Part shown: positions 1 to 5,055 of the stretch, piece by piece
Layout: every line of letters begins with the position of its first letter
Numbering within the stretch: position 1 is the stretch's first letter
From: Bryobacterales bacterium
GTDB taxonomy: Bacteria; Acidobacteriota; Terriglobia; Bryobacterales; Bryobacteraceae
Assembly: GCA_016789785.1 (NCBI GenBank)
Contig: JAEUQE010000262.1
Coordinates: 1 to 11,494 of the forward strand
DNA length: 11,494 nucleotides
Direction: 5' to 3'
Notes under the pieces: generated by a model
Databases searched by the model: none
The model's input: the letters and a program-made list of their open reading frames with translations, nothing else
What the model was told of the DNA's origin: nothing
Program-made: the position numbers and the translations under genes

Positions 1-1146
1 GCCGGACGCATGACCTACTTCAAGGTGATCTCCGGCGTGGTGAAGAACGATGCCAATCTGATCAACTCGCGAACCAGCGGCAGTGAGCGTCTGGCCCATC
101 TCAGCATTCTGCGCGGCAAGACAATGGATGCCGTAACGGAACTCCATGCCGGCGATATCGGCGTGGTGGCAAAGCTACGCGAAACCCTTACGTCGGACAC
201 GCTGTACGACAAGCCCAGCCCGATCGCCTTCCCCGCGGTGGAGTTGCCTGAGCCTTCCATCGCGTTCGCTGTCTCCGCGAAGAGCCGCAACGATGAAGAC
301 CGCATGGGCAACGCGATTCAGAAGATCCTGGAAGAGGATCTGCTGCTGCGTTTCTATCGCGACCCGCAGACGCGGGAGTTCCTGGTGGCAGGCACGGGAC
401 AGCAGCACGTGGAAATCGTGGTGAGCAAGCTGAAGAAGCGCTACGGCGTGGATGTGGCGCTGCATGCTCCGAAGATTCCGTATCGCGAGACCATTCGCGG
501 GTTTGCCGACGTGCAGGGCCGCCACAAGAAACAGACGGGCGGCCACGGGCAGTTCGGCGATTGCAAGATCAAGATGGAGCCGCTTCCGCGCGGTGAGAAG
601 TTCGAGTTCGTCAATGCGATTTTCGGCGGCGCGATTCCGAAGACTTTCATTCCCGCGATCGAGAAGGGCATCCTGGAGGCGGCAGAGAAGGGCTATCTTG
701 CCGGATATCCGGTGGTGGACTTCAAGGTGACGCTCTACGACGGTTCCTATCACGATGTGGACAGTTCGGAAATGTCGTTCAAGCTCGCCGGCCGTAAAGC
801 CTTCAAGGCGGCGATGGCCGTGGCCAAGCCGGCGTTGCTTGAGCCGATTGTGAAGGTGGAAGTGCAGGCGCCGGTGGAATACGCGGGCGATCTGATGGGC
901 GATATGAACGGCCGGCGTGGACGAATTTCAGGCATGGACACCAAAGGCGGAACGCAGATCATTCGCGCACAGGTTCCGATGGCGGAGATGCTCAGCTATC
1001 AGAATGACCTGATCTCGATGACGCAAGGCCGCGCCTCCTTCTCCATGGAATTCGACCACTACGACTACGTGCCGGCGATGCAGGCCGACAAGATTATCGC
1101 GGCGGCCAAAGCGGCGATGGCTGGGGTCGAAGAAGAAGAGGAGTGA
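1..1146 (+). CDS. Elongation factor G-like translational GTPase, C-terminal part (5' end outside window)
   Basis: EF-G promotes GTP-driven translocation on the ribosome; only its C-terminal 381 residues lie here. The frame is open from base 1, so the Met at base 10 is internal and the G domain lies upstream. Counting that Met as 1: end of domain II about 1-67, domain III about 71-155, domain IV about 160-280, domain V about 281-355, then an acidic tail of five Glu. Family signatures include KKQTGGHGQFGD (173-184, domain IV), GDMNGRRGRISGMD (297-310) and SMTQGRASFSMEF (336-348, domain V). Canonical EF-G usually has Arg or similar in GGRGQYG; the His (GGHGQFG) is common in EF-G-like paralogues (EF-G2/FusA2 type), so this may be the second EF-G copy rather than the housekeeping one. 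That paralogue call is inference; the family call is firm. A hairpin begins 7 bases after the stop. Confidence 0.93.
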   Translation, partial: AGRMTYFKVISGVVKNDANLINSRTSGSERLAHLSILRGKTMDAVTELHAGDIGVVAKLRETLTSDTLYDKPSPIAFPAVELPEPSIAFAVSAKSRNDEDRMGNAIQKILEEDLLLRFYRDPQTREFLVAGTGQQHVEIVVSKLKKRYGVDVALHAPKIPYRETIRGFADVQGRHKKQTGGHGQFGDCKIKMEPLPRGEKFEFVNAIFGGAIPKTFIPAIEKGILEAAEKGYLAGYPVVDFKVTLYDGSYHDVDSSEMSFKLAGRKAFKAAMAVAKPALLEPIVKVEVQAPVEYAGDLMGDMNGRRGRISGMDTKGGTQIIRAQVPMAEMLSYQNDLISMTQGRASFSMEFDHYDYVPAMQADKIIAAAKAAMAGVEEEEE

Positions 1147-1149
1147 GAA

Positions 1150-1206
1150 AACGTTTCGGAGCGGGAGGTGGGTTGCGATTGTCAGCCATCTCCCGAAACA
1201 CGTTCT
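1150..1206 (+). terminator. Hairpin downstream of the EF-G-like gene, probable terminator
   Basis: GGGAGGTGG (1163-1171) pairs with CCATCTCCC (1186-1194) with one G-U pair, and GTTTC (1153-1157) pairs with GAAAC (1195-1199) outside it. AACG/CGTT can extend the base with a small bulge. It begins 7 bases after the stop codon. There is no clean U-tract after the stem, so intrinsic termination may be inefficient; a processing or Rho-associated structure is an alternative. Confidence 0.45.
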
Positions 1207-1222
1207 GGCGTGGGTTCTGTTA

Positions 1223-1240
1223 CGTTTTCGCTACAAAACG
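1223..1240. repeat. Small inverted repeat in the promoter region of the transglycosylase gene
   Basis: CGTTTT (1223-1228) and AAAACG (1235-1240) form a perfect 6-bp inverted repeat with a 6-base centre, about 40 bp upstream of the predicted -35 box. It could be an operator or an upstream hairpin; nothing in the sequence decides this. Confidence 0.3.
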
Positions 1241-1277
1241 ACCCTGCCAGACAGCCGGGACCCAGCCCCAGGGGGGA

Positions 1278-1307
1278 TTGACCTGGTACTAGCCGACGGT
1301 GTAGAGT
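1278..1307 (+). promoter_or_regulatory. Sigma70-type promoter for the lytic transglycosylase gene
   Basis: A -35 box TTGACC (1278-1283) is followed after 18 bp by TAGAGT (1302-1307), matching 5 of 6 and 4 of 6 consensus bases. The start codon at 1367 would give a 5' leader of roughly 50 bases. The leader has only a weak ribosome-binding match, AAAGAG at 1351-1356, ten bases before the ATG. Confidence 0.5.
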
Positions 1308-1366
1308 CAAAAAGTTCCGATGTAAATCTCGATATAACCAGACCTTATACAAAGAGCAATCGACGG

Positions 1367-3136
1367 ATGACACAAAGCCAAAACCCGCGTCAGGCTATCA
1401 TCGTTCTGCTTCCGATTTTGGGACTTGCCGGATGTACCGCTTCTACACGTCCAGAAGCTTTCCGGTCGTCCTTCCTTCCGCCCGCGCCGAAAACGACTAC
1501 AACTCAACAGATGAATACGGCGCCTGTGCGGTTTCATGAAGCTTCGGAAGCTCCGCTAGTGATGAGTGCCGCTCCTCCGAAAGAGGCGCCGAATTTCCTG
1601 AAGTTCGAACCGCGACTGCCGGCCAGGGAGAGACCCGATAGCAGGATGCGCCGTGCGGAACAAGCGTTCGAAAAAGGAAAGCGAGCCTACCTGGAAGGTG
1701 ATTTCCTGACGGCCCGCACGGAGTTCGACTCGGCGATCGATATCCTCCTCTCAGCCTCGGAAAACAACCCGAATCGAGCGGAGTTGGTTCGGCGGCTGGA
1801 AGAACTCATCGACCGTATCCATCGCTACGACATTGAGGGTTTGGGCGCCGGGGATGATCCCGATGTCGCGGGCTACGAAAAGTCGCCTCTGCAGGAGATC
1901 CTGGAGATGACCTTCCCCGTGGATCCCACGCTGAAGAGCAAGGTTCACGATCAGCTTCGTGCAACCTCCTCGGAACTTCCGCTGGAAGAGAACGATGAAG
2001 TACTTCGCTACATCAACTTCTTCTCAAGCGACAAGGGCCGCCGGACATTGTTGGCCGGTCTCCGCAGGGCTGGCCGCTACAAGAGCATGATCAGTTCGAT
2101 TCTGGCCGAGGAAGGCGTGCCGCAGGAATTGATTTATCTGGCGCAGGCCGAGTCGGGCTTCATGCCGCGAGCAATCTCGCACAAGGCTGCGGCGGGCATG
2201 TGGCAATTCGTGCAATGGCGCGGCCGGGAGTACGGGTTGAACCAGACCACGCACAGCGATGACCGTTTGGACCCCGAGAAGGCTACCCGTGCGGGCGCGA
2301 AGCACCTGAAGGATCTCTACAATCAGTTTGGCGATTGGTATCTTGCGATGGCGGCTTACAACTGCGGACCGGGATGTGTGCAGAACGCAGTGCGGCGCAC
2401 CGGCTACGCGGACTTCTGGACGCTGCGGCGCATCGGCGTACTGCCCCGTGAGACCACGAACTATGTGCCTCTGATTGTCGCGATGACGATCATGGTGAAG
2501 AACGCGAAGGACTACGGAATCGATCTCGAGAATCTCGACCCTGATCCGGCGCTAGTGTACGACACCGTGAAGGTGGCTTCGCCGACGAGCCTCTCCTTGA
2601 TGGCGGATGTGCTGGATGTGCCGGCAAGCCAACTGCGCGATTTGAATCCAGCCATTCTTGGCAACGTCGCTCCGGCGGGTTATGAAGTTCATATTCCGAA
2701 AGGCGCCATGGAGCCGCTGGAAGCCGGTCTGGCCGCGATCCCGGCGGAGAAGCGCGCATCGTGGCGTTCGCACCGTCTGGCGGATGGTGAGACCCTGGCA
2801 TCGGTGGCTGCGCGGTTCCGCGTGACCCCGAGCCGGATCGTCGCAGTGGGCCGGGAATCGGGCGCGGAGTTGCAGGCGGGCGACCTGCTGATCATCCCAG
2901 CCGAGTATGTCGCGCCGGCAAAGCGAACGGTGGCGAAACGGTGGACGGCGAAGCGTGGCGCGGCGGGCCGGAGCACGGTTGCTTCGAAAGCCGTTGCCTC
3001 GAAGAGCGTGGCTTCGAAGAGCGCTTCTTCGAAGGCTGTTGCCTCAAGGACCACCGCATCGAAGGCACCGTCGCGAAAGCCGGCGGGCGCCACCGCTTCC
3101 CGCTATCCGCGCGGCGCGCGAGTCGCATCGCGGTAA
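1367..3136 (+). CDS. Lipoprotein lytic transglycosylase (SLT domain, LysM-like repeats, basic repeat tail; MltD-like)
   Basis: Predicted to cleave the MurNAc-GlcNAc bond of peptidoglycan, forming 1,6-anhydro ends, while anchored to a membrane. Residues 10-23 form a lipoprotein signal with lipobox LAGC, so Cys23 is the lipidation site. A TPR-like helical stretch spans about 94-135. The SLT domain spans about 242-385: catalytic Glu262 in AESGF, AAGMWQF (275-281), AYNCGPG (330-336) and LPRETTNYV (359-367). Two LysM-like modules follow, about 403-445 and 468-511, which would bind glycan. The end, about 515-589, is Lys/Arg/Ala/Ser-rich with six 5-residue repeats of VASKA type. The layout matches MltD-type enzymes; the basic tail is extra. 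The ATG at 1367 is chosen because the signal peptide begins directly after it. Expressed alone from the promoter at 1278-1307 and closed by the hairpin at 3152. The exact subfamily is uncertain, the enzyme class is not. Confidence 0.92.
   Translation: MTQSQNPRQAIIVLLPILGLAGCTASTRPEAFRSSFLPPAPKTTTTQQMNTAPVRFHEASEAPLVMSAAPPKEAPNFLKFEPRLPARERPDSRMRRAEQAFEKGKRAYLEGDFLTARTEFDSAIDILLSASENNPNRAELVRRLEELIDRIHRYDIEGLGAGDDPDVAGYEKSPLQEILEMTFPVDPTLKSKVHDQLRATSSELPLEENDEVLRYINFFSSDKGRRTLLAGLRRAGRYKSMISSILAEEGVPQELIYLAQAESGFMPRAISHKAAAGMWQFVQWRGREYGLNQTTHSDDRLDPEKATRAGAKHLKDLYNQFGDWYLAMAAYNCGPGCVQNAVRRTGYADFWTLRRIGVLPRETTNYVPLIVAMTIMVKNAKDYGIDLENLDPDPALVYDTVKVASPTSLSLMADVLDVPASQLRDLNPAILGNVAPAGYEVHIPKGAMEPLEAGLAAIPAEKRASWRSHRLADGETLASVAARFRVTPSRIVAVGRESGAELQAGDLLIIPAEYVAPAKRTVAKRWTAKRGAAGRSTVASKAVASKSVASKSASSKAVASRTTASKAPSRKPAGATASRYPRGARVASR
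2978..3067 (+). repeat. Six tandem 15-bp units encoding VASKA-type pentapeptides
   Basis: Residues 538-567 of the transglycosylase read as six consecutive pentapeptides: VASKA, VASKS, VASKS, ASSKA, VASRT, TASKA. The DNA units share a TCGAA(G/A) core at 15-bp spacing, so they are a coding tandem repeat able to change copy number by slippage. Each unit carries one Lys or Arg, giving a regular positive charge every five residues. Confidence 0.8.
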
Positions 3137-3151
3137 CGTGATTCTTTCCGG

Positions 3152-3187
3152 GAGCGCAGTCTGGAACGGCTGCGCTCTTCGTGTTTC
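3152..3187 (+). terminator. Rho-independent terminator of the transglycosylase gene
   Basis: GAGCGCAG (3152-3159) and CTGCGCTC (3170-3177) form a perfect 8-bp stem with a 10-base loop, starting 15 bases after the stop codon at 3136. It is followed by a T-rich run, TTCGTGTTTC. Confidence 0.6.
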
Positions 3188-3194
3188 TGGACGC

Positions 3195-3221
3195 GCCCAA
3201 GGCCAGCGGCTGGGCTTGGGC
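3195..3221. repeat. Second strong hairpin between the transglycosylase and histone-like genes
   Basis: GCCCAAG (3195-3201) pairs with CTTGGGC (3215-3221), and inside it CCAG pairs with CTGG around a three-base loop, leaving one G-G mismatch. CTTGGG (3215-3220) can instead pair with CCCAAG (3223-3228), so two mutually exclusive folds are possible. It may be a back-up terminator or part of the leader region of the next gene. Confidence 0.4.
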
Positions 3222-3263
3222 CCCCAAGTTGTGCACTCTCAGCGTATTTGCATCATTCTCCTC

Positions 3264-3291
3264 TTGCACTCGTGACAAAAGGGTGTATTCT
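3264..3291 (+). promoter_or_regulatory. Possible promoter and ribosome-binding site of the histone-like gene
   Basis: TTGCAC (3264-3269) and TATTCT (3286-3291) are spaced 16 bp apart and resemble -35 and -10 boxes, but transcription from them would begin at about 3298 and favour the ATG at 3302. Overlapping them, AAAAGGG (3277-3283) sits 9 bases before the ATG at 3293 and fits a ribosome-binding site, which would need a promoter further upstream. The two readings exclude each other and imply starts differing by three residues. Confidence 0.3.
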
Positions 3292-3292
3292 G

Positions 3293-3856
3293 ATGATGAT
3301 CATGCCCGAACAATTCGCTCTGGACATGTTCGATCTCGCCCCTGTTGATGATGACATGGATGATTTCGACTACGATGAAGAGCACGTGGAGCTCATTTCC
3401 GAGATCAAAGAGTATAGTTACGGAGAGGACGACGAAGAACTGATGGAAGAGGAAATCACCAGCGTAACCGTGACGGAAGCAACCGTGTCCGCGCCCGCGG
3501 AGCCAGCCCCTGCCGAGCCCGAGCCTGCAGCATCGGAGCCAGCGGCGGCGACACCCGCGGAACCTGCCGCTCCCGCCAAAAAGCCCGCGGCGAAGGCCAA
3601 GAAAGCCGCCAAGAAGACAGTGAAGAAAGCTCCGGCGAAGAAGGCAGCCAAAAAAGCTCCTGCAAAGGCGGCGAAAAAGGCAGCCAAGAAAGCCCCGGCT
3701 AAGAAAGCTCCGGCAAAGAAAGTAGTAAAGAAGGCTGCAAAGAAAGCGCCCGCCAAGAAAGCAGTGAAAAAAGCTGCGAAAAAGGCTCCGGCGAAGAAAG
3801 CAGCCAAGAAGCCGGTAAAGAAGGCGCCCGCCAAGAAAGGCGGCAAGAAGAAATAG
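3293..3856 (+). CDS. Histone H1/AlgP-like bipolar protein: acidic N-terminus, lysine-alanine repeat C-terminus
   Basis: 187 residues from the ATG at 3293, chosen for AAAAGGG 9 bases upstream; the ATG at 3302 and a GTG at 3272 are alternatives. Residues 1-60 are strongly acidic (runs such as DDDMDD at 19-24 and EDDEELMEEE at 45-54). Residues 66-95 are a Pro/Ala/Glu linker. Residues 96-187 are low-complexity KK pairs separated by AA, APA, AV, PV or GG; 43 of 92 are Lys. Such tails occur in histone H1, chlamydial Hc1/Hc2 and Pseudomonas AlgP, and bind DNA or RNA without sequence specificity. A nucleoid-associated or RNA-binding role is therefore likely but inferred; no folded domain is visible. 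The acidic half could neutralise the tail in cis or recruit basic partners. It appears monocistronic, bounded by hairpins. The tail is encoded by near-repetitive DNA and probably varies in length between strains. Confidence 0.85.
   Translation: MMIMPEQFALDMFDLAPVDDDMDDFDYDEEHVELISEIKEYSYGEDDEELMEEEITSVTVTEATVSAPAEPAPAEPEPAASEPAAATPAEPAAPAKKPAAKAKKAAKKTVKKAPAKKAAKKAPAKAAKKAAKKAPAKKAPAKKVVKKAAKKAPAKKAVKKAAKKAPAKKAAKKPVKKAPAKKGGKKK
3578..3853 (+). repeat. Imperfect coding tandem repeat (KKAA/KKAPA units) of the histone-like gene
   Basis: About 275 bp of degenerate units encoding KKAPA and KKAA blocks, with frequent AAGAAAGC and GCGAAGAA words. Synonymous variation among units (AAG/AAA, GCC/GCG/GCT/GCA) shows that protein composition is conserved more than the DNA. 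The antisense frame is also open but would encode an Ala/Phe-rich low-complexity product, which is a by-product of this codon composition. Confidence 0.75.
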
Positions 3857-3866
3857 GTCTGTTTCC

Positions 3867-3920
3867 CGATTCTCCCGAATCGCGTGTCAGGGCGCGGCTC
3901 CGCATTGGCGGCCGCGCCCT
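3867..3920. terminator. Bidirectional terminator hairpins between convergent genes
   Basis: AGGGCGCGGC (3889-3898) and GCCGCGCCCT (3911-3920) form a perfect 10-bp GC-rich stem with a 12-base loop. A smaller stem, CGATTC/GAATCG (3867-3882), lies just before it. The structure sits between the stop of the histone-like gene (3856) and the stop of the oppositely oriented small gene (3940), so it can serve both. There is no strong U-tract on either side. Confidence 0.55.
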
Positions 3921-3939
3921 AACTGTCTGTATCCTTTCG

Positions 3940-4176
3940 TCAGCGGCCTTTCTTGACCACTTCGCGGCATCGTTCAAATAATTCGAGCAGCGCATCGGCA
4001 TGCTCTTCGGCGCCCGACTTCGCGGACTTGGTGGCTCCGAAACCGGCGCCGGCCGTACCCGGCTTTCCATACCCGGTTGTGAGTGCGATGAATTTCATCA
4101 TCTCCAGCGCCACTTCGTCCATGCTCGCCTTTCCGTCGGCGGCGGGCGCTTTGCTTTGTGTGGATTCGTCAGCCAT
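3940..4176 (-). CDS. Small hypothetical protein, 78 residues, two predicted helices
   Basis: I do not recognise the family. From the ATG at 4176 the protein has a polar N-terminal segment (1-17), an amphipathic helix candidate about 18-34 (MDEVALEMMKFIALTTG), a Gly/Ala-rich turn about 36-50 (GAGFGA), and a second helix candidate about 56-75 rich in Glu, Leu and one Cys (Cys70), ending in a basic tail. No signal peptide, membrane segment, helix-turn-helix or zinc motif is visible. There is no ribosome-binding site before the ATG; instead TACACT ends 7 bases upstream, suggesting a leaderless mRNA. It is divergent from the HipA-like kinase, with 20 bp between start codons, so a functional link is possible. 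Support for being real: a tidy position between a shared promoter and a terminator hairpin, and sensible amphipathic composition. Confidence 0.65.
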   Translation of the reverse strand: MADESTQSKAPAADGKASMDEVALEMMKFIALTTGYGKPGTAGAGFGATKSAKSGAEEHADALLELFERCREVVKKGR

Positions 4177-4182
4177 AGTGTT

Positions 4183-4189
4183 TAGTGTA
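4183..4189. promoter_or_regulatory. Shared symmetric -10 element for two divergent leaderless genes
   Basis: The heptamer TAGTGTA reads TAGTGT on the + strand (4183-4188, 8 bases before the ATG at 4197) and TACACT on the - strand (4184-4189, 7 bases before the ATG whose first base is 4176). Both fit the TANNNT -10 pattern seen just before leaderless starts, and neither gene has a ribosome-binding site. No good -35 box is seen on either strand. The motif and spacing are visible; promoter activity is inferred. Confidence 0.45.
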
Positions 4190-4196
4190 GCTGAGC

Positions 4197-5033
4197 ATGC
4201 CGGTTGAAGCCCTCCGCTGGGTCCGCAAAATGCGCGGCGGTTCCCAAGCCCACCTCATCACCGCCGCTGACGGGCATCACTACGTGGTGAAATTCAAACA
4301 GAACGCGCAGCACCGGCGCATCCTGGTGAATGAGATGGTGGCGGCGGTTTTGTTGAACTATCTCGAAATCCCCACGGCGCCGGTGGAAATCGTCAATCTC
4401 TCGGAGTCCTTCCTGGCGGCGCATCCAGAAATCGCGATCACGATCGGATCGCGGACGCAGCCGGTGCTGCCGGGATGGCACTTTGGGTCGCGCATGCCGG
4501 TGGATCCGGACCGCTTTGCGATCTACGACTATCTGCCGGACGCGCTGTTGCGGCAGGTTGCGAACTTACGCGATTTTCCCGGTGTGCTGGTCTTCGACAA
4601 ATGGGTGTCGAATGTGGATTCGCGGCAGTGTGTGCTGTTCCGGGCACAGGTTCGCGACTGGCTTGCGGGGGATCACGGGCCGAAGAAAGTCGCCTTCGTC
4701 GCGATGATGATGGATCACGGCTATATCTTCGGGGGGCCGTATTGGAACCTGGAAGATACGCCTTTAGCCGGGCTCTACGCGCGTCCCCTGGTGTATGAGG
4801 GTATCCGGGGCCTGGAGTCGTTTGAACCGTGGCTGACGCGCGTGGTGAACTTCCCGGAGGAGATCCTGGACAAGGCGTTCCGGCAGGTCCCGGAATGGTG
4901 GCTTAACGGCGATCGTGAGGATTTCGAGAAGCTTCTGGAGAAGTTGTACCGGCGGCGTACACGAGTGCCTTATCTGCTGGAGGATTGCCGGGCGGCGCGC
5001 ACGAATCCCTTCCCGAACTGGGGAAAGTCATGA
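4197..5033 (+). CDS. HipA-like kinase-fold protein (HipA_2-type, no HipA N-terminal domain)
   Basis: 278 residues resembling the HipA-like kinase family, related to the HipA serine kinases of toxin-antitoxin systems. Visible elements are a glycine loop GGSQAHL (14-20), a candidate ATP-binding Lys in YVVKFK (Lys32 or Lys34), Glu46 in LVNEM, a catalytic-loop match DKWVSNVDSRQ (134-144; Asp134, Asn139, Asp141) and a metal-binding segment MMDHG (171-175; Asp173). It lacks the extra N-terminal domain of true HipA, and neither neighbour encodes a HipB-like helix-turn-helix protein, so a classical toxin-antitoxin role is not supported. The substrate is unknown. The ATG at 4197 is 20 bp from the divergent small gene, has no ribosome-binding site and lies 8 bases after TAGTGT. 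Its 3' end converges on the CpaE-like gene with 22 bp between the stops and no terminator visible. Confidence 0.8.
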   Translation: MPVEALRWVRKMRGGSQAHLITAADGHHYVVKFKQNAQHRRILVNEMVAAVLLNYLEIPTAPVEIVNLSESFLAAHPEIAITIGSRTQPVLPGWHFGSRMPVDPDRFAIYDYLPDALLRQVANLRDFPGVLVFDKWVSNVDSRQCVLFRAQVRDWLAGDHGPKKVAFVAMMMDHGYIFGGPYWNLEDTPLAGLYARPLVYEGIRGLESFEPWLTRVVNFPEEILDKAFRQVPEWWLNGDREDFEKLLEKLYRRRTRVPYLLEDCRAARTNPFPNWGKS

Positions 5034-5055
5034 GGCGAGGATGCGCGGATCAGGC

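Noticed and set aside
1182..1373. - strand 63-codon frame in the gap before the transglycosylase gene
   Set aside because: No ribosome-binding site or recognisable composition, and it crosses the predicted promoter and hairpins of the + strand.
3418..3846. - strand Ala/Phe-rich open frame opposite the lysine repeats
   Set aside because: Its composition is the direct complement of KKAA/KKAPA codons, and the + frame has a better start and a plausible family.
2978..3853. CRISPR-like or intergenic repeat array
   Set aside because: The repeats are in frame, lack spacers and are explained by pentapeptide and lysine-alanine coding units.
4197..5033. Classical HipBA toxin-antitoxin system
   Set aside because: The protein lacks the HipA N-terminal domain and no helix-turn-helix antitoxin is encoded next to it.
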